DNA from: an uncultured Flavobacteriaceae bacterium
GTDB lineage: Bacteria > Bacteroidota > Bacteroidia > Flavobacteriales > Flavobacteriaceae
Length of the DNA stretch: 64,000 nucleotides
Assembly (NCBI GenBank): GCA_947493535.1
Contig: CANLRK010000001.1
Coordinates: 310,001 to 374,000 of the forward strand
Direction of reading: 5' to 3'
Shown: positions 1 through 7,565 of the stretch, piece after piece
Position numbering within the stretch: the first letter of the stretch is position 1
Layout: each line of letters opens with the position of its first letter
The notes under the pieces: model-generated
What the model was told of the DNA's origin: nothing
The model's input: only the letters and a program-made list of their open reading frames with translations
Database searches by the model: none
Translations under genes and position numbers: made by a program

Positions 1-1007
1 CAAAATACACTACCGCAGCAGCATACCTAAATTACAGACAAGATATTAATAAACAAATGACTTTAAACAGTGGTGGGCGTTATACTTATACAAAGCTAAA
101 GGCTAGTTTTATTGATCAAACCTATATAAGTTTACCTGAAACAAAACTGAAGCTAAACAATGCTTCATTTACTGCAAATATAGGCTTAACCTACCACCCT
201 ACTAAACTTACTCAATTTAATGCTGTACTCTCTTCTGGTTTCCGGTCACCCAATATTGATGACATTGGTAAAATCCGCGAAAAAAGCGGATTACTTACCG
301 TACCTAACATCAACTTAAAACCTGAGTATGCTTATAATGGAGAGTTAGGAATCACTAAATTCTTTAAAAATAAAAAAAACCAAATTTCACTTAACACCTA
401 TTATACTTTATTAAACAATTATATTTACAGAACCAATTTTGTGGTTGCTAACGATGCATCTACCACAAATGAAAACACCGTTTTATATGATGGTGATGAA
501 GTAACCACTATCGCTAATAAAAACGGAAGCACCGCCTATATTCTTGGGGGTACTATTGATGCTTTCTTTACCCCAGCAAACAATTTTATTGTTAAAGGAA
601 ACCTTACCTATACCCAAGGAAAGACCAACGATACTAATACGTACTTACCTTCTATAGCTCCTCTATTTGGTAATATTAGCGTAGGATATCATAAAAACAA
701 GGTAGAAGGTGGGTTACTTTGGAATTACTCGGCTAAAAAAAATGCTGAAGAATACAGTAGTGGAGGTGAAGATAATTTAAATCAAAGTCCCTTAATTGAT
801 CCTAACCCAAGTATTGATGGTGATGAATATTACGCCGGAACACCTACATGGAATACTTTTAATAGTTATTTCGGTTACCAGGTTACTGAAGTTTTAAAGG
901 TACAATTAGGTCTAGATAATATTTTTGATATTCATTATAAAGAATTTGCTTCTGGAATCAGTGCTCCTGGAAGAAATTTTAGAGCTAGTATGTATCTTAA
1001 TTTTTAA
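1..1007 (+). CDS. TonB-dependent outer-membrane receptor, C-terminal part (5' end outside window)
   Basis: The frame is open from base 3 to the stop at 1005-1007, so the gene begins upstream and the ATG at 57 is internal. About 335 residues remain. They show the alternating hydrophobic and aromatic strands of a TonB-dependent beta-barrel, the family motif GFRSPNIDD, strand-turn segments such as KPEYAYNGELG, and a last strand ending in LNF, the terminal aromatic expected for barrel assembly. The family imports iron chelates, haem, cobalamin or similar ligands across the outer membrane using TonB energy. The plug domain, which would help define the substrate, is missing, so no ligand is proposed. 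Confidence 0.85.
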   Translation, partial: KYTTAAAYLNYRQDINKQMTLNSGGRYTYTKLKASFIDQTYISLPETKLKLNNASFTANIGLTYHPTKLTQFNAVLSSGFRSPNIDDIGKIREKSGLLTVPNINLKPEYAYNGELGITKFFKNKKNQISLNTYYTLLNNYIYRTNFVVANDASTTNENTVLYDGDEVTTIANKNGSTAYILGGTIDAFFTPANNFIVKGNLTYTQGKTNDTNTYLPSIAPLFGNISVGYHKNKVEGGLLWNYSAKKNAEEYSSGGEDNLNQSPLIDPNPSIDGDEYYAGTPTWNTFNSYFGYQVTEVLKVQLGLDNIFDIHYKEFASGISAPGRNFRASMYLNF

Positions 1008-1010
1008 ACG

Positions 1011-1039
1011 CAACTACCTTTTAGTTGTATCTTTACAAC
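1011..1039 (+). promoter_or_regulatory. Candidate umuC promoter with overlapping palindromes (possible SOS-type operator)
   Basis: Two overlapping inverted repeats sit directly before the umuC ATG: CAACTA-N5-TAGTTG (1011-1027) and GTTGTA-N4-TACAAC (1024-1039). The second covers a -7-like box, TATCTTTA (1028-1035). A repressor bound here would block the promoter. LexA control is an inference from the gene's function; I do not know the LexA box of this organism. The first repeat could also act as a weak 3' hairpin for the upstream receptor gene, but no proper U-run follows. Confidence 0.45.
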
Positions 1040-2290
1040 ATGTATGCTCTTGTCGATTGTAATAATTTTTATGCTTCCTGTGAACGTGTATTTCAGCCAC
1101 AATACAGAAACACACCTGTAGTTGTTTTATCCAACAACGACGGCTGTGTCATTTCGCGTAGTGATGAAGCTAAAAGTATAAATATTCCCATGGGAGCACC
1201 TGCTTTTAAATATAGGCAGCAATTCAAGCAACATAATATAAAAGTTTTTTCTTCAAATTACCCGCTTTATGGTGATATGAGTAGTAGGGTAATGGGCATC
1301 TTACGGCAATTTTCTCCTGAAGTAGAAGTATATAGTATTGATGAAGCTTTTCTTTACTTAAACACCGTAGAAAACCTTAAAGACATTGGGCATAAAATGC
1401 GGAATCGTATTTTACAATGGACAGGGCTTCCTACGTGTGTAGGTATTGCACCAACAAAAGCCTTAGCTAAAGTAGCTAATAAAATAGCACGTCAATTTTT
1501 AAGCGAAACCGGCGGTGTTGTTGTTATAGATTCTGAAAGTAAAAGAATTAAAGCGCTTAAATGGACTGCTATTAATAAAGTTTGGGGGGTTGGACACCGA
1601 TTATCAAAACGCTTAAAACAACAAAATATCCATACCGCTTATGATTTTTCGTTACTAAGCGACGCTTGGGTAAAAAAACAATATTCTGTAACGGAACTCT
1701 ACTTAAAAAAAGATCTTGAAGGAATTGCAACGCTAAACCTAGAATGTACTAGCAATAAAAAATCTATTGCTACCACACGAAGCTTTGAAAATTCTTACAC
1801 AGACCTCAACACTATTAAAGAACGTATTGCAACATTTGCTAACAGCTGTGCAGAAAAACTCCGCAAGCAACAGTCTAGTTGTAATATGCTTATCATTTTG
1901 TTGCAAGGAAATCGGTTTGAAAAAAAAGAAGTCCCTTATAAAAACAGTATTACAATAGTGTTACCCTTCCCTACCAATTCATCACTTACCATAGCTAAAC
2001 ACGCTAGCAAAGCTGTTGAACAATTGTATAAAAAAGGACTAAAATACAAACGGGCCGGTGTAATTGCTACAGGACTTGTACCTACACAAAATCATCAATT
2101 AACTATTTTTTCATCCGAAAACCCAAAACATCATTCTTTAATGACAGCTATGGACAAACTAAATACAAAATACGGAGAAAATAAATTGAAAATTGCTAAT
2201 CAAGATTTACAACGCACTTGGAAAATGCGACAGGAGCACCTCTCTAAACAATATACTACCAAATTTAATGAAATTCTTATTGTAAAATAA
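1040..2290 (+). CDS. umuC: UmuC-type Y-family DNA polymerase (Pol V catalytic subunit)
   Basis: Translesion DNA polymerase of the UmuC branch, 416 residues from the ATG at 1040. The frame extends to a TTG at 1025, but that codon lies inside the promoter palindrome, and the family N-terminus is MYALVDCNNFYAS. Catalytic acidic residues are visible: Asp6 in LVDCN, and Asp101/Glu102 in SIDEAF. A helix-hairpin-helix segment (NKVWGVGHRLSKRL), a little-finger domain and a QLTIF clamp-binding-like motif follow. umuD starts 13 bases downstream. This umuC-then-umuD order is the reverse of the E. coli umuDC operon. Activity would require cleaved UmuD and RecA, by analogy with Pol V. Confidence 0.93.
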   Translation: MYALVDCNNFYASCERVFQPQYRNTPVVVLSNNDGCVISRSDEAKSINIPMGAPAFKYRQQFKQHNIKVFSSNYPLYGDMSSRVMGILRQFSPEVEVYSIDEAFLYLNTVENLKDIGHKMRNRILQWTGLPTCVGIAPTKALAKVANKIARQFLSETGGVVVIDSESKRIKALKWTAINKVWGVGHRLSKRLKQQNIHTAYDFSLLSDAWVKKQYSVTELYLKKDLEGIATLNLECTSNKKSIATTRSFENSYTDLNTIKERIATFANSCAEKLRKQQSSCNMLIILLQGNRFEKKEVPYKNSITIVLPFPTNSSLTIAKHASKAVEQLYKKGLKYKRAGVIATGLVPTQNHQLTIFSSENPKHHSLMTAMDKLNTKYGENKLKIANQDLQRTWKMRQEHLSKQYTTKFNEILIVK

Positions 2291-2291
2291 G

Positions 2292-2299
2292 TATATTTA
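2292..2299 (+). promoter_or_regulatory. Candidate -7 box before umuD (TATATTTA)
   Basis: TATATTTA resembles the Bacteroidota -7 consensus TAnnTTTG except for the last base. It ends exactly 4 bases before the umuD ATG, the same spacing seen for umuC and the CYTH gene. It starts right after the umuC stop codon, so umuD may have its own leaderless transcript as well as read-through from umuC. Confidence 0.35.
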
Positions 2300-2303
2300 T
2301 ATC

Positions 2304-2735
2304 ATGAAAACCGAAGCGCTTACATTTTTTACCCCTGACACTTTTAAAAGTGATGGGGCGTTTTTTTTCGACACAGGAATTTCTTGCGGATTTCCTTCAC
2401 CTGCTGATGATTTTAAACAAGAACGCATCTCATTAGATCGAGAATTAATTAAAAATAAAGAAGCTACCTTTTTTGCTCGCGTAAGCGGACAATCTATGAT
2501 AGATGCTGGTCTAGATGACAATGACTTATTAGTTATTGATCGTAGTATTGCTCCTGCTCATAATAAAATTGCTGTTTGTTTTTTAGATGGTGAGTTTACT
2601 GTTAAGCGTTTACGTGTAGAGAGCAATGGGGTATGGTTACAACCGGAAAATAAAAACTATAAACCCATACAAGTTACCGCCGAAAACAACTTTGTTATTT
2701 GGGGAATAGTTACCAATGTTATCAAAAAAGTATAG
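2304..2735 (+). CDS. umuD: UmuD-like S24 autoprotease, Pol V accessory subunit
   Basis: LexA/UmuD-family protein of 143 residues. The self-cleavage site Cys28-Gly29 in SCGFPSPADD and the Ser64/Lys101 dyad (GQSMIDAG and TVKRL) all lie four residues after their E. coli UmuD equivalents (Cys24-Gly25, Ser60, Lys97). The protein should therefore be cleavable to UmuD' and form Pol V with the UmuC encoded just upstream. It lacks a DNA-binding domain, so it is not LexA. Its end lies 4 bases from the end of the convergent CYTH gene, with no visible terminator. Confidence 0.92.
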   Translation: MKTEALTFFTPDTFKSDGAFFFDTGISCGFPSPADDFKQERISLDRELIKNKEATFFARVSGQSMIDAGLDDNDLLVIDRSIAPAHNKIAVCFLDGEFTVKRLRVESNGVWLQPENKNYKPIQVTAENNFVIWGIVTNVIKKV

Positions 2736-2739
2736 TTAC

Positions 2740-3210
2740 TTACCATTCACAAAATGGTGTGGTGCTTAATTGTGCATTGTAGTATTTTACTTCACCTGTA
2801 ACTTCTTTCCCTAACCATTGGGGTTTTTGGAAAGATTCGTTTTCTGTTTGTAATTCTATTTCAGCAACAACTAGTCCTTTATTATGTCCGAAAAATTCAT
2901 CTACTTCATAGGTATGTTTCCCCACTTTTATTTCATAACGACATTTATCAATAACGCCCTTTTTACACAATTTTAAAAGCGCCTCAGCTTCGGCTAAGTC
3001 AATTTCTTTTTCCCATTCAAAACGTGAAGTTCCTGTATTATTCGACATACCTTTTATGGTTAAAAAGCCTTTTGTTCCTTTTACCCTAACACGAACAGTT
3101 CGTTCAGGATCAGTGCTTAAAAACCCTTGAACAATGCGCGTGTGTTTTTTAGAAGCTTTTTTATAAGCCTCAGAAAGCACTAAAAATTTACGTTCAATTT
3201 CTATCATCAT
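2740..3210 (-). CDS. CYTH-domain protein (triphosphate tunnel metalloenzyme)
   Basis: A 156-residue stand-alone CYTH domain. The N-terminal signature ExExK is present as IEIERKF (Glu4, Glu6, Lys8), followed by basic and acidic tunnel residues (RVRVKGTKGFLTIKG, FEWEKEIDL, CRYEIKVGKHTYEVDEF). The family hydrolyses or cyclises triphosphates: inorganic triphosphatase, thiamine triphosphatase, or class IV adenylate cyclase. The substrate cannot be fixed from sequence. Two adjacent ATGs (3210 and 3207) are possible starts. The promoter box ends only 4 bases before the first, so the transcript is probably leaderless. Divergent from dinB. Confidence 0.85.
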   Translation of the reverse strand: MMIEIERKFLVLSEAYKKASKKHTRIVQGFLSTDPERTVRVRVKGTKGFLTIKGMSNNTGTSRFEWEKEIDLAEAEALLKLCKKGVIDKCRYEIKVGKHTYEVDEFFGHNKGLVVAEIELQTENESFQKPQWLGKEVTGEVKYYNAQLSTTPFCEW

Positions 3211-3214
3211 AACT

Positions 3215-3222
3215 CAAAGATA
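3215..3222 (-). promoter_or_regulatory. -7 promoter box of the CYTH gene (TATCTTTG)
   Basis: On the minus strand this reads TATCTTTG, a full match to TAnnTTTG, four bases before the first ATG of the CYTH gene. An ATTG at 3244-3241, 18 bases further upstream, is a plausible -33 element (consensus TTTG). It lies 3 bases from the dinB box on the other strand. Confidence 0.6.
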
Positions 3223-3225
3223 TAG

Positions 3226-3233
3226 TATTTTTG
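3226..3233 (+). promoter_or_regulatory. -7 promoter box of dinB (TATTTTTG)
   Basis: A full match to TAnnTTTG on the plus strand, 19 bases before the dinB ATG at 3253. No TTTG is visible at the -33 position. It is back to back with the CYTH promoter, so the two genes share a 42-base intergenic control region. Confidence 0.55.
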
Positions 3234-3252
3234 AAACAATCAATCACACTTA

Positions 3253-4356
3253 ATGCCATTCAATTTCCCACTTAGAAAAATTATTCATGTTGATATGGAT
3301 GCCTTTTATGCTTCCGTAGAGCAACTTGATAATCCTGAGTTGAAAGGGCTTCCCATTGCTGTTGGAGGCGGTGGAAAAAGAGGAGTCGTAAGCGCTGCAA
3401 GTTATGAAGCACGCCGTTATGGTGTGAGAAGCGCTATAAGTGGAACTTTAGCGCGAAAGCGTTGCCCAGAGCTTATTTTTGTAAAACCACGATTTGATAG
3501 ATATAAAGAAATTTCTAAAACAATTAGAACTATTTTTTACGATTATACCGATTTAGTAGAGCCTTTATCACTAGACGAAGCTTACTTAGATGTTACACAA
3601 AACAAAAAAGGAATTTCAAGTGCATCTTTACTTGCAGAACAAATAAGAACACGTATTTTAAACGAAACTGGCTTAACCGCCTCCGCTGGTATTTCAATTA
3701 ACAAATTTATTGCAAAAGTGGCTAGTGATTACAACAAGCCCAATGGACAAAAAACCGTAGAACCAGAAGAAGTTTTAGTGTTTTTAGAAAACCTTGATAT
3801 TAAAAAATTTTATGGCGTAGGTAAAGTTACCGCTGAAAAAATGTATCAACTTGGTATTTTTGAAGGACGCGATTTAAAACAGAAATCTATAGAATACCTT
3901 AACAAACACTTTGGGAAGTCTGGAACTTATTATTACAATGTAGTTAGAGGCATACACTTAAATGAGGTAAAACCTAATAGAATCCAAAAATCTGTTGCTG
4001 CGGAACGCACTTTTTTTGACAATATTACATCTGAAGTGTTTATGTTGGAAAAATTGGAACATATTGCCGAAGAATTAGAAAAACGTTTAAAAAAAGGTAA
4101 AGTTTCTGGAAAAACAGTGACTTTAAAATTAAAATACAGTGATTTTACCACACAAACTAGAAGCAAAACACTACACTATTTTATAGCTGACAAGCATCTT
4201 ATTTTAGACACCGCAAAAGAACTTTTATTTCAGGAAAAACCTAAAAACTCAGTTCGTTTATTAGGTATATCATTAAGCAACCTAAATAACATTGCCAAAA
4301 AAAAGAACAGAAGCATGCAAAAAAGCATGTCTGTTCAATTAAAATTTGATTTTTAA
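3253..4356 (+). CDS. dinB: DNA polymerase IV (DinB)
   Basis: Y-family translesion polymerase of 367 residues, full length for DinB. The metal-binding motifs are HVDMDAFYASVEQ (Asp14, Asp16) and LSLDEAYLD (Asp108, Glu109). The HhH region KFYGVGKVTAEKM and little-finger domain follow, and the C-terminus is VQLKFDF, a terminal beta-clamp-binding peptide of the QLxLF type. Unlike umuC it needs no partner. It is the second Y-family polymerase within 2.3 kb. It ends 1 base before the end of convergent pyk, without a visible terminator between them. Confidence 0.95.
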   Translation: MPFNFPLRKIIHVDMDAFYASVEQLDNPELKGLPIAVGGGGKRGVVSAASYEARRYGVRSAISGTLARKRCPELIFVKPRFDRYKEISKTIRTIFYDYTDLVEPLSLDEAYLDVTQNKKGISSASLLAEQIRTRILNETGLTASAGISINKFIAKVASDYNKPNGQKTVEPEEVLVFLENLDIKKFYGVGKVTAEKMYQLGIFEGRDLKQKSIEYLNKHFGKSGTYYYNVVRGIHLNEVKPNRIQKSVAAERTFFDNITSEVFMLEKLEHIAEELEKRLKKGKVSGKTVTLKLKYSDFTTQTRSKTLHYFIADKHLILDTAKELLFQEKPKNSVRLLGISLSNLNNIAKKKNRSMQKSMSVQLKFDF

Positions 4357-4357
4357 A

Positions 4358-5791
4358 TCATTCTTCTATTACTGAAACACGTAAGGTGTTTACCATCCCT
4401 TTTTTAACAATAGGCATTGCCGCCAGATTTATTAAATAATCACCTTTCTCAACAAACCCTCTATCGTATGCAATTTTATTTACATCGTCAACAGTTTCAT
4501 CTGTACTCACAAATTTATCATAATAAATAGCCTGTACTCCCCAAAGTAAACTTAAACGAGAGAGGATCGTTTTATTAGATGAAAATGCTAAAATATGTGC
4601 GTTAGGACGCCAAGCCGAAATTTGAAAAGCCGTATACCCAGAGTTTGTTAAAGTGCATATTGCTTTTGCATCAATTTCATCGGCCATATGTGCAGCATGA
4701 TAACAAACCGATTTTGTAATGTAACGTGTTGTTTTTATATGTGGAGGACGTTCAGGAACTGTAATTAATGGTGAGTTTTCTACACTATTAATTATTCTTG
4801 ACATGGTTTCAATCACTTCTACTGGATATTTTCCTACTGATGTTTCTCCAGAAAGCATTACAGCATCTGCCCCATCCATAACTGAATTTGCTACATCATT
4901 TACTTCAGCACGTGTTGGTGTTAAACTACTAATCATGGTTTCCATCATTTGCGTAGCAATAATTACAGGTATTCTTGCTTTTTTAGCACGCAATACCAAT
5001 TGTTTTTGAATTAGTGGTACTTCTTCTGCAGGTATTTCTACACCTAAATCTCCCCTAGCTACCATTAATCCATCACAAAACTTAACGATTTCATCAATAT
5101 TTGTAACCGCTTCTGGCTTTTCTATTTTCGCAATAATTGGAATTTTATAATCCGAATGCTCAGCAATTAAATCTTGTAACAGCTTTAAATCATCTGCATT
5201 ACGCACAAAAGATAATGCCATCCAATCTACCTTTTGTTCAACAGCAAAAATAGCATCTTGTACGTCTTTTTCTGTTAAGGCTGGTAATGAAATATTAGTA
5301 TTTGGTAAGTTTACTCCTTTTTTTGAGCGTAACGGTCCACCTTGCAAAACAACAGCTTCTACTTCATCCTTCTCATTAGTGCTACGTACTTGAAAAATTA
5401 ACTTTCCATCATCTAACAAAATACGCTCTCCTGGTTTTACGTCTTCTGGAAATTTTTCATAGTTCATGTACACACGGTCATTATCCCCATTAAATGGTTC
5501 TCCTGTACAAAACTTTATTACATCACCTTTACTAACTATTACTTCTTGCTGCATCACTCCAACCCTAAGTTTAGGTCCTTGTAAGTCAGCTAATATTGCT
5601 GTGTTGTATTTGTATTCTTCACTTAAATCTCTAATAATTTTAATGCGCTCTTTTACATTATCATAATCAGCATGAGAAAAATTTATCCTAAAAACATTTA
5701 CACCTGCCTTAATCATGCTATGAATTACTTCTTTGCTAGAACTGGCAGGACCTAATGTTGCTACTATTTTTGTTTTTTTCATTTGTGGCAT
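4358..5791 (-). CDS. pyk: Pyruvate kinase
   Basis: Glycolytic enzyme converting phosphoenolpyruvate and ADP to pyruvate and ATP. At 477 residues it has the usual bacterial length. Recognisable blocks are TKIVATLGPASSS at the N-terminus, ADLQGPKLRVG, the active-site stretch IIAKIEKPEAV, the MVARGDLGVEIP motif and ATQMMETM. The C-terminal allosteric domain runs to the end. The first ATG overlaps the upstream gene's stop by one base (TAATG), implying translational coupling; an ATG nine bases later (5782) is an alternative start. Confidence 0.97.
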   Translation of the reverse strand: MPQMKKTKIVATLGPASSSKEVIHSMIKAGVNVFRINFSHADYDNVKERIKIIRDLSEEYKYNTAILADLQGPKLRVGVMQQEVIVSKGDVIKFCTGEPFNGDNDRVYMNYEKFPEDVKPGERILLDDGKLIFQVRSTNEKDEVEAVVLQGGPLRSKKGVNLPNTNISLPALTEKDVQDAIFAVEQKVDWMALSFVRNADDLKLLQDLIAEHSDYKIPIIAKIEKPEAVTNIDEIVKFCDGLMVARGDLGVEIPAEEVPLIQKQLVLRAKKARIPVIIATQMMETMISSLTPTRAEVNDVANSVMDGADAVMLSGETSVGKYPVEVIETMSRIINSVENSPLITVPERPPHIKTTRYITKSVCYHAAHMADEIDAKAICTLTNSGYTAFQISAWRPNAHILAFSSNKTILSRLSLLWGVQAIYYDKFVSTDETVDDVNKIAYDRGFVEKGDYLINLAAMPIVKKGMVNTLRVSVIEE

Positions 5792-6243
5792 TAATAAAAA
5801 ATTAAATTATGTTTTGATTTTAAATAAGAAGCATCTATTGCAAATGTTGTAATTATTTGCGGAATAACTTTCATTTTAGCTATCAACTTCTGAACTTCTA
5901 ATGTGTTTTGTGATACCTTAACAAGATAATCAACTTTTTTATATTCCGGCACTAAATAAACCACTTCGGTGCTTTCTAATTGAAAAAGTGACTCTTGGAC
6001 TGAGGAAGATTGAGTAATTTCACGCACCCCTTTATTAGCCACCAAATTCCATTGCGTTTGATTTTTCAAATCATTAAACTCGTAAAGATCAAACTCTGGC
6101 AAAAAGTCAATCCTTTTTAAACGGAGGTTGAGTTCTCTGTTTAAAAAATAAGCAAGATGATAACACTCTAAAGTAGTATGAATACCTAACAAATCATAAG
6201 CTTCATCTTCACACTCATTTATATCCAATTTATAAACAGCCAT
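5791..6243 (-). CDS. IPExxxVDY-family protein, co-transcribed with pyk
   Basis: A 150-residue protein whose signature VPEYKKVDY lies near residues 102-110. This is the motif that names the IPExxxVDY family of Bacteroidota, typically found directly upstream of pyk as here. No signal peptide or membrane segment is visible, so it is probably cytoplasmic; function unknown. The frame extends to a GTG at 6291, but the ATG at 6243 (MAVYKLDINE) is preferred because the promoter box at 6264-6271 lies between them. Confidence 0.85.
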   Translation of the reverse strand: MAVYKLDINECEDEAYDLLGIHTTLECYHLAYFLNRELNLRLKRIDFLPEFDLYEFNDLKNQTQWNLVANKGVREITQSSSVQESLFQLESTEVVYLVPEYKKVDYLVKVSQNTLEVQKLIAKMKVIPQIITTFAIDASYLKSKHNLIFY

Positions 6244-6263
6244 TATATACTTGCAGGTTTTTA

Positions 6264-6271
6264 CAAAAGTA
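6264..6271 (-). promoter_or_regulatory. -7 promoter box of the IPExxxVDY-pyk operon (TACTTTTG)
   Basis: Reads TACTTTTG on the minus strand, a full match to TAnnTTTG, 20 bases before the ATG at 6243. No clear -33 TTTG. It fixes the start of the downstream gene and should drive pyk too. Confidence 0.55.
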
Positions 6272-6407
6272 AATATAAAATTTACTACCACACCAACTGT
6301 TATATATCTGTTAATTATTTCTTTTTTTATTGATTAATTATCTTGTAAAAAGTCTTTTTTAAAGATTTATAGTATCTTGTAATCAACCAATTTAAATTGT
6401 AAATAAG

Positions 6408-7538
6408 ATGAGTATTTTTGATGAAATAAAAAAGAAACTAAGCCATGAGTTTATTGACATTATCGAATGGCTTGATTCTAGTAACGATACTATAGTACAC
6501 CGTTTTGAACGCTACCAAAATGAAATTAAAAACGGCGCACAACTAATTGTACGCGAAGGGCAAATTGCTGTTTTTATCAATGAAGGGCAATTGGCCGATG
6601 TTTTTAAACCCGGAACCTATACCTTAAACACGCAAAACTTACCTATTCTTACTACCTTAAAAGGTTGGAAATATGGCTTTAACAGCCCATTTAAAGCAGA
6701 AGTATACTTTGTAAACTCCCGTTTATTTACCGATGAAAAATGGGGAACCAAAAATCCGGTTACCTTAAATGATGATCGTTTTGGCTTTGTTGAAGTTAGA
6801 GCTTTTGGAACCTACGCTTTTAAAATTGAAAATGCAGGAAAATTTATAACCGATATTGTAGGAACCGATAATAATTTTACCAATTTTGAAATTAATGAGC
6901 ATCTAAAAAGTTTAATTTCTACACGTTTCACAGATACTATTGGAGAGGCAAATTTACCTATTGAATTATATGCTGCCAATACTAACGAACTATCGGAAAC
7001 ATGTTTAGAGGTCATGCAACCTGAATTTGACTCGGTAGGGATTCACTTAGAAAAGTTTTTTATTGAAAATGTTTCTATGCCTGAAGAGCTTAAAAAAGAA
7101 ATTTTTGAATACAGCAGGCTAAATAAATTAGACCTTGACAAGCTTACCAAATTTAAAGCAGCCAAAGCCATGGAGGTTGCTGCCGCTAATGAATCTGGTG
7201 CTGCTGGAGCAGGCATTGGAATGGGTATGGGCTTTGCTATGGCACAACAAATGGGTAATATGATGAATCCGCAAGCACAAAATACTGCTCCTACTCAAAA
7301 TACAGGTAGCACTACGCCTCCTCCATTACCGCAACAAAAACAGTACTTTTATGCAGATAATGGTAATCAAATGGGGCCCGTATCTTTTGAGAGTTTAAGA
7401 CAATTATTTGCTGCTAGAACAATTAATGCTGATACTTTAGTATGGAAGCAAGGTATGGCTGGTTGGGCTGCACTTAACACTGTAACTGAATTACAAAGTA
7501 TGTTAGGATCTGCACCTCCACCACTTCCAAACGCATAA
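6408..7538 (+). CDS. SPFH-domain protein with C-terminal GYF_2 domain
   Basis: 376 residues. The first ~245 residues are an SPFH/band-7-like domain of the YdjI / virion-core type (LIVREGQIAVFINEGQLADVFKPGTYTL, then EKFFIENVSMPEELKK). A Gly/Ala/Met-rich linker with prolines follows (about residues 260-305). The C-terminus is a GYF_2 domain: YFYADNGNQMGPVS then LVWKQGMAGWAAL. No membrane segment is evident, so recruitment by a partner is likely. The next gene, 27 bases downstream, encodes a zinc-ribbon protein with a C-terminal membrane anchor, resembling the B. subtilis YdjG-YdjI pairing. Likely role: membrane-stress or membrane-organisation scaffold (inference). Confidence 0.82.
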   Translation: MSIFDEIKKKLSHEFIDIIEWLDSSNDTIVHRFERYQNEIKNGAQLIVREGQIAVFINEGQLADVFKPGTYTLNTQNLPILTTLKGWKYGFNSPFKAEVYFVNSRLFTDEKWGTKNPVTLNDDRFGFVEVRAFGTYAFKIENAGKFITDIVGTDNNFTNFEINEHLKSLISTRFTDTIGEANLPIELYAANTNELSETCLEVMQPEFDSVGIHLEKFFIENVSMPEELKKEIFEYSRLNKLDLDKLTKFKAAKAMEVAAANESGAAGAGIGMGMGFAMAQQMGNMMNPQAQNTAPTQNTGSTTPPPLPQQKQYFYADNGNQMGPVSFESLRQLFAARTINADTLVWKQGMAGWAALNTVTELQSMLGSAPPPLPNA

Positions 7539-7565
7539 CACCAACCTTATTGGCTATACTAATAC

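Noticed and set aside
1025-1039. TTG at 1025 as the umuC start
   Set aside because: It falls inside the promoter palindrome and adds five residues not typical of UmuC; the ATG at 1040 gives the family N-terminus.
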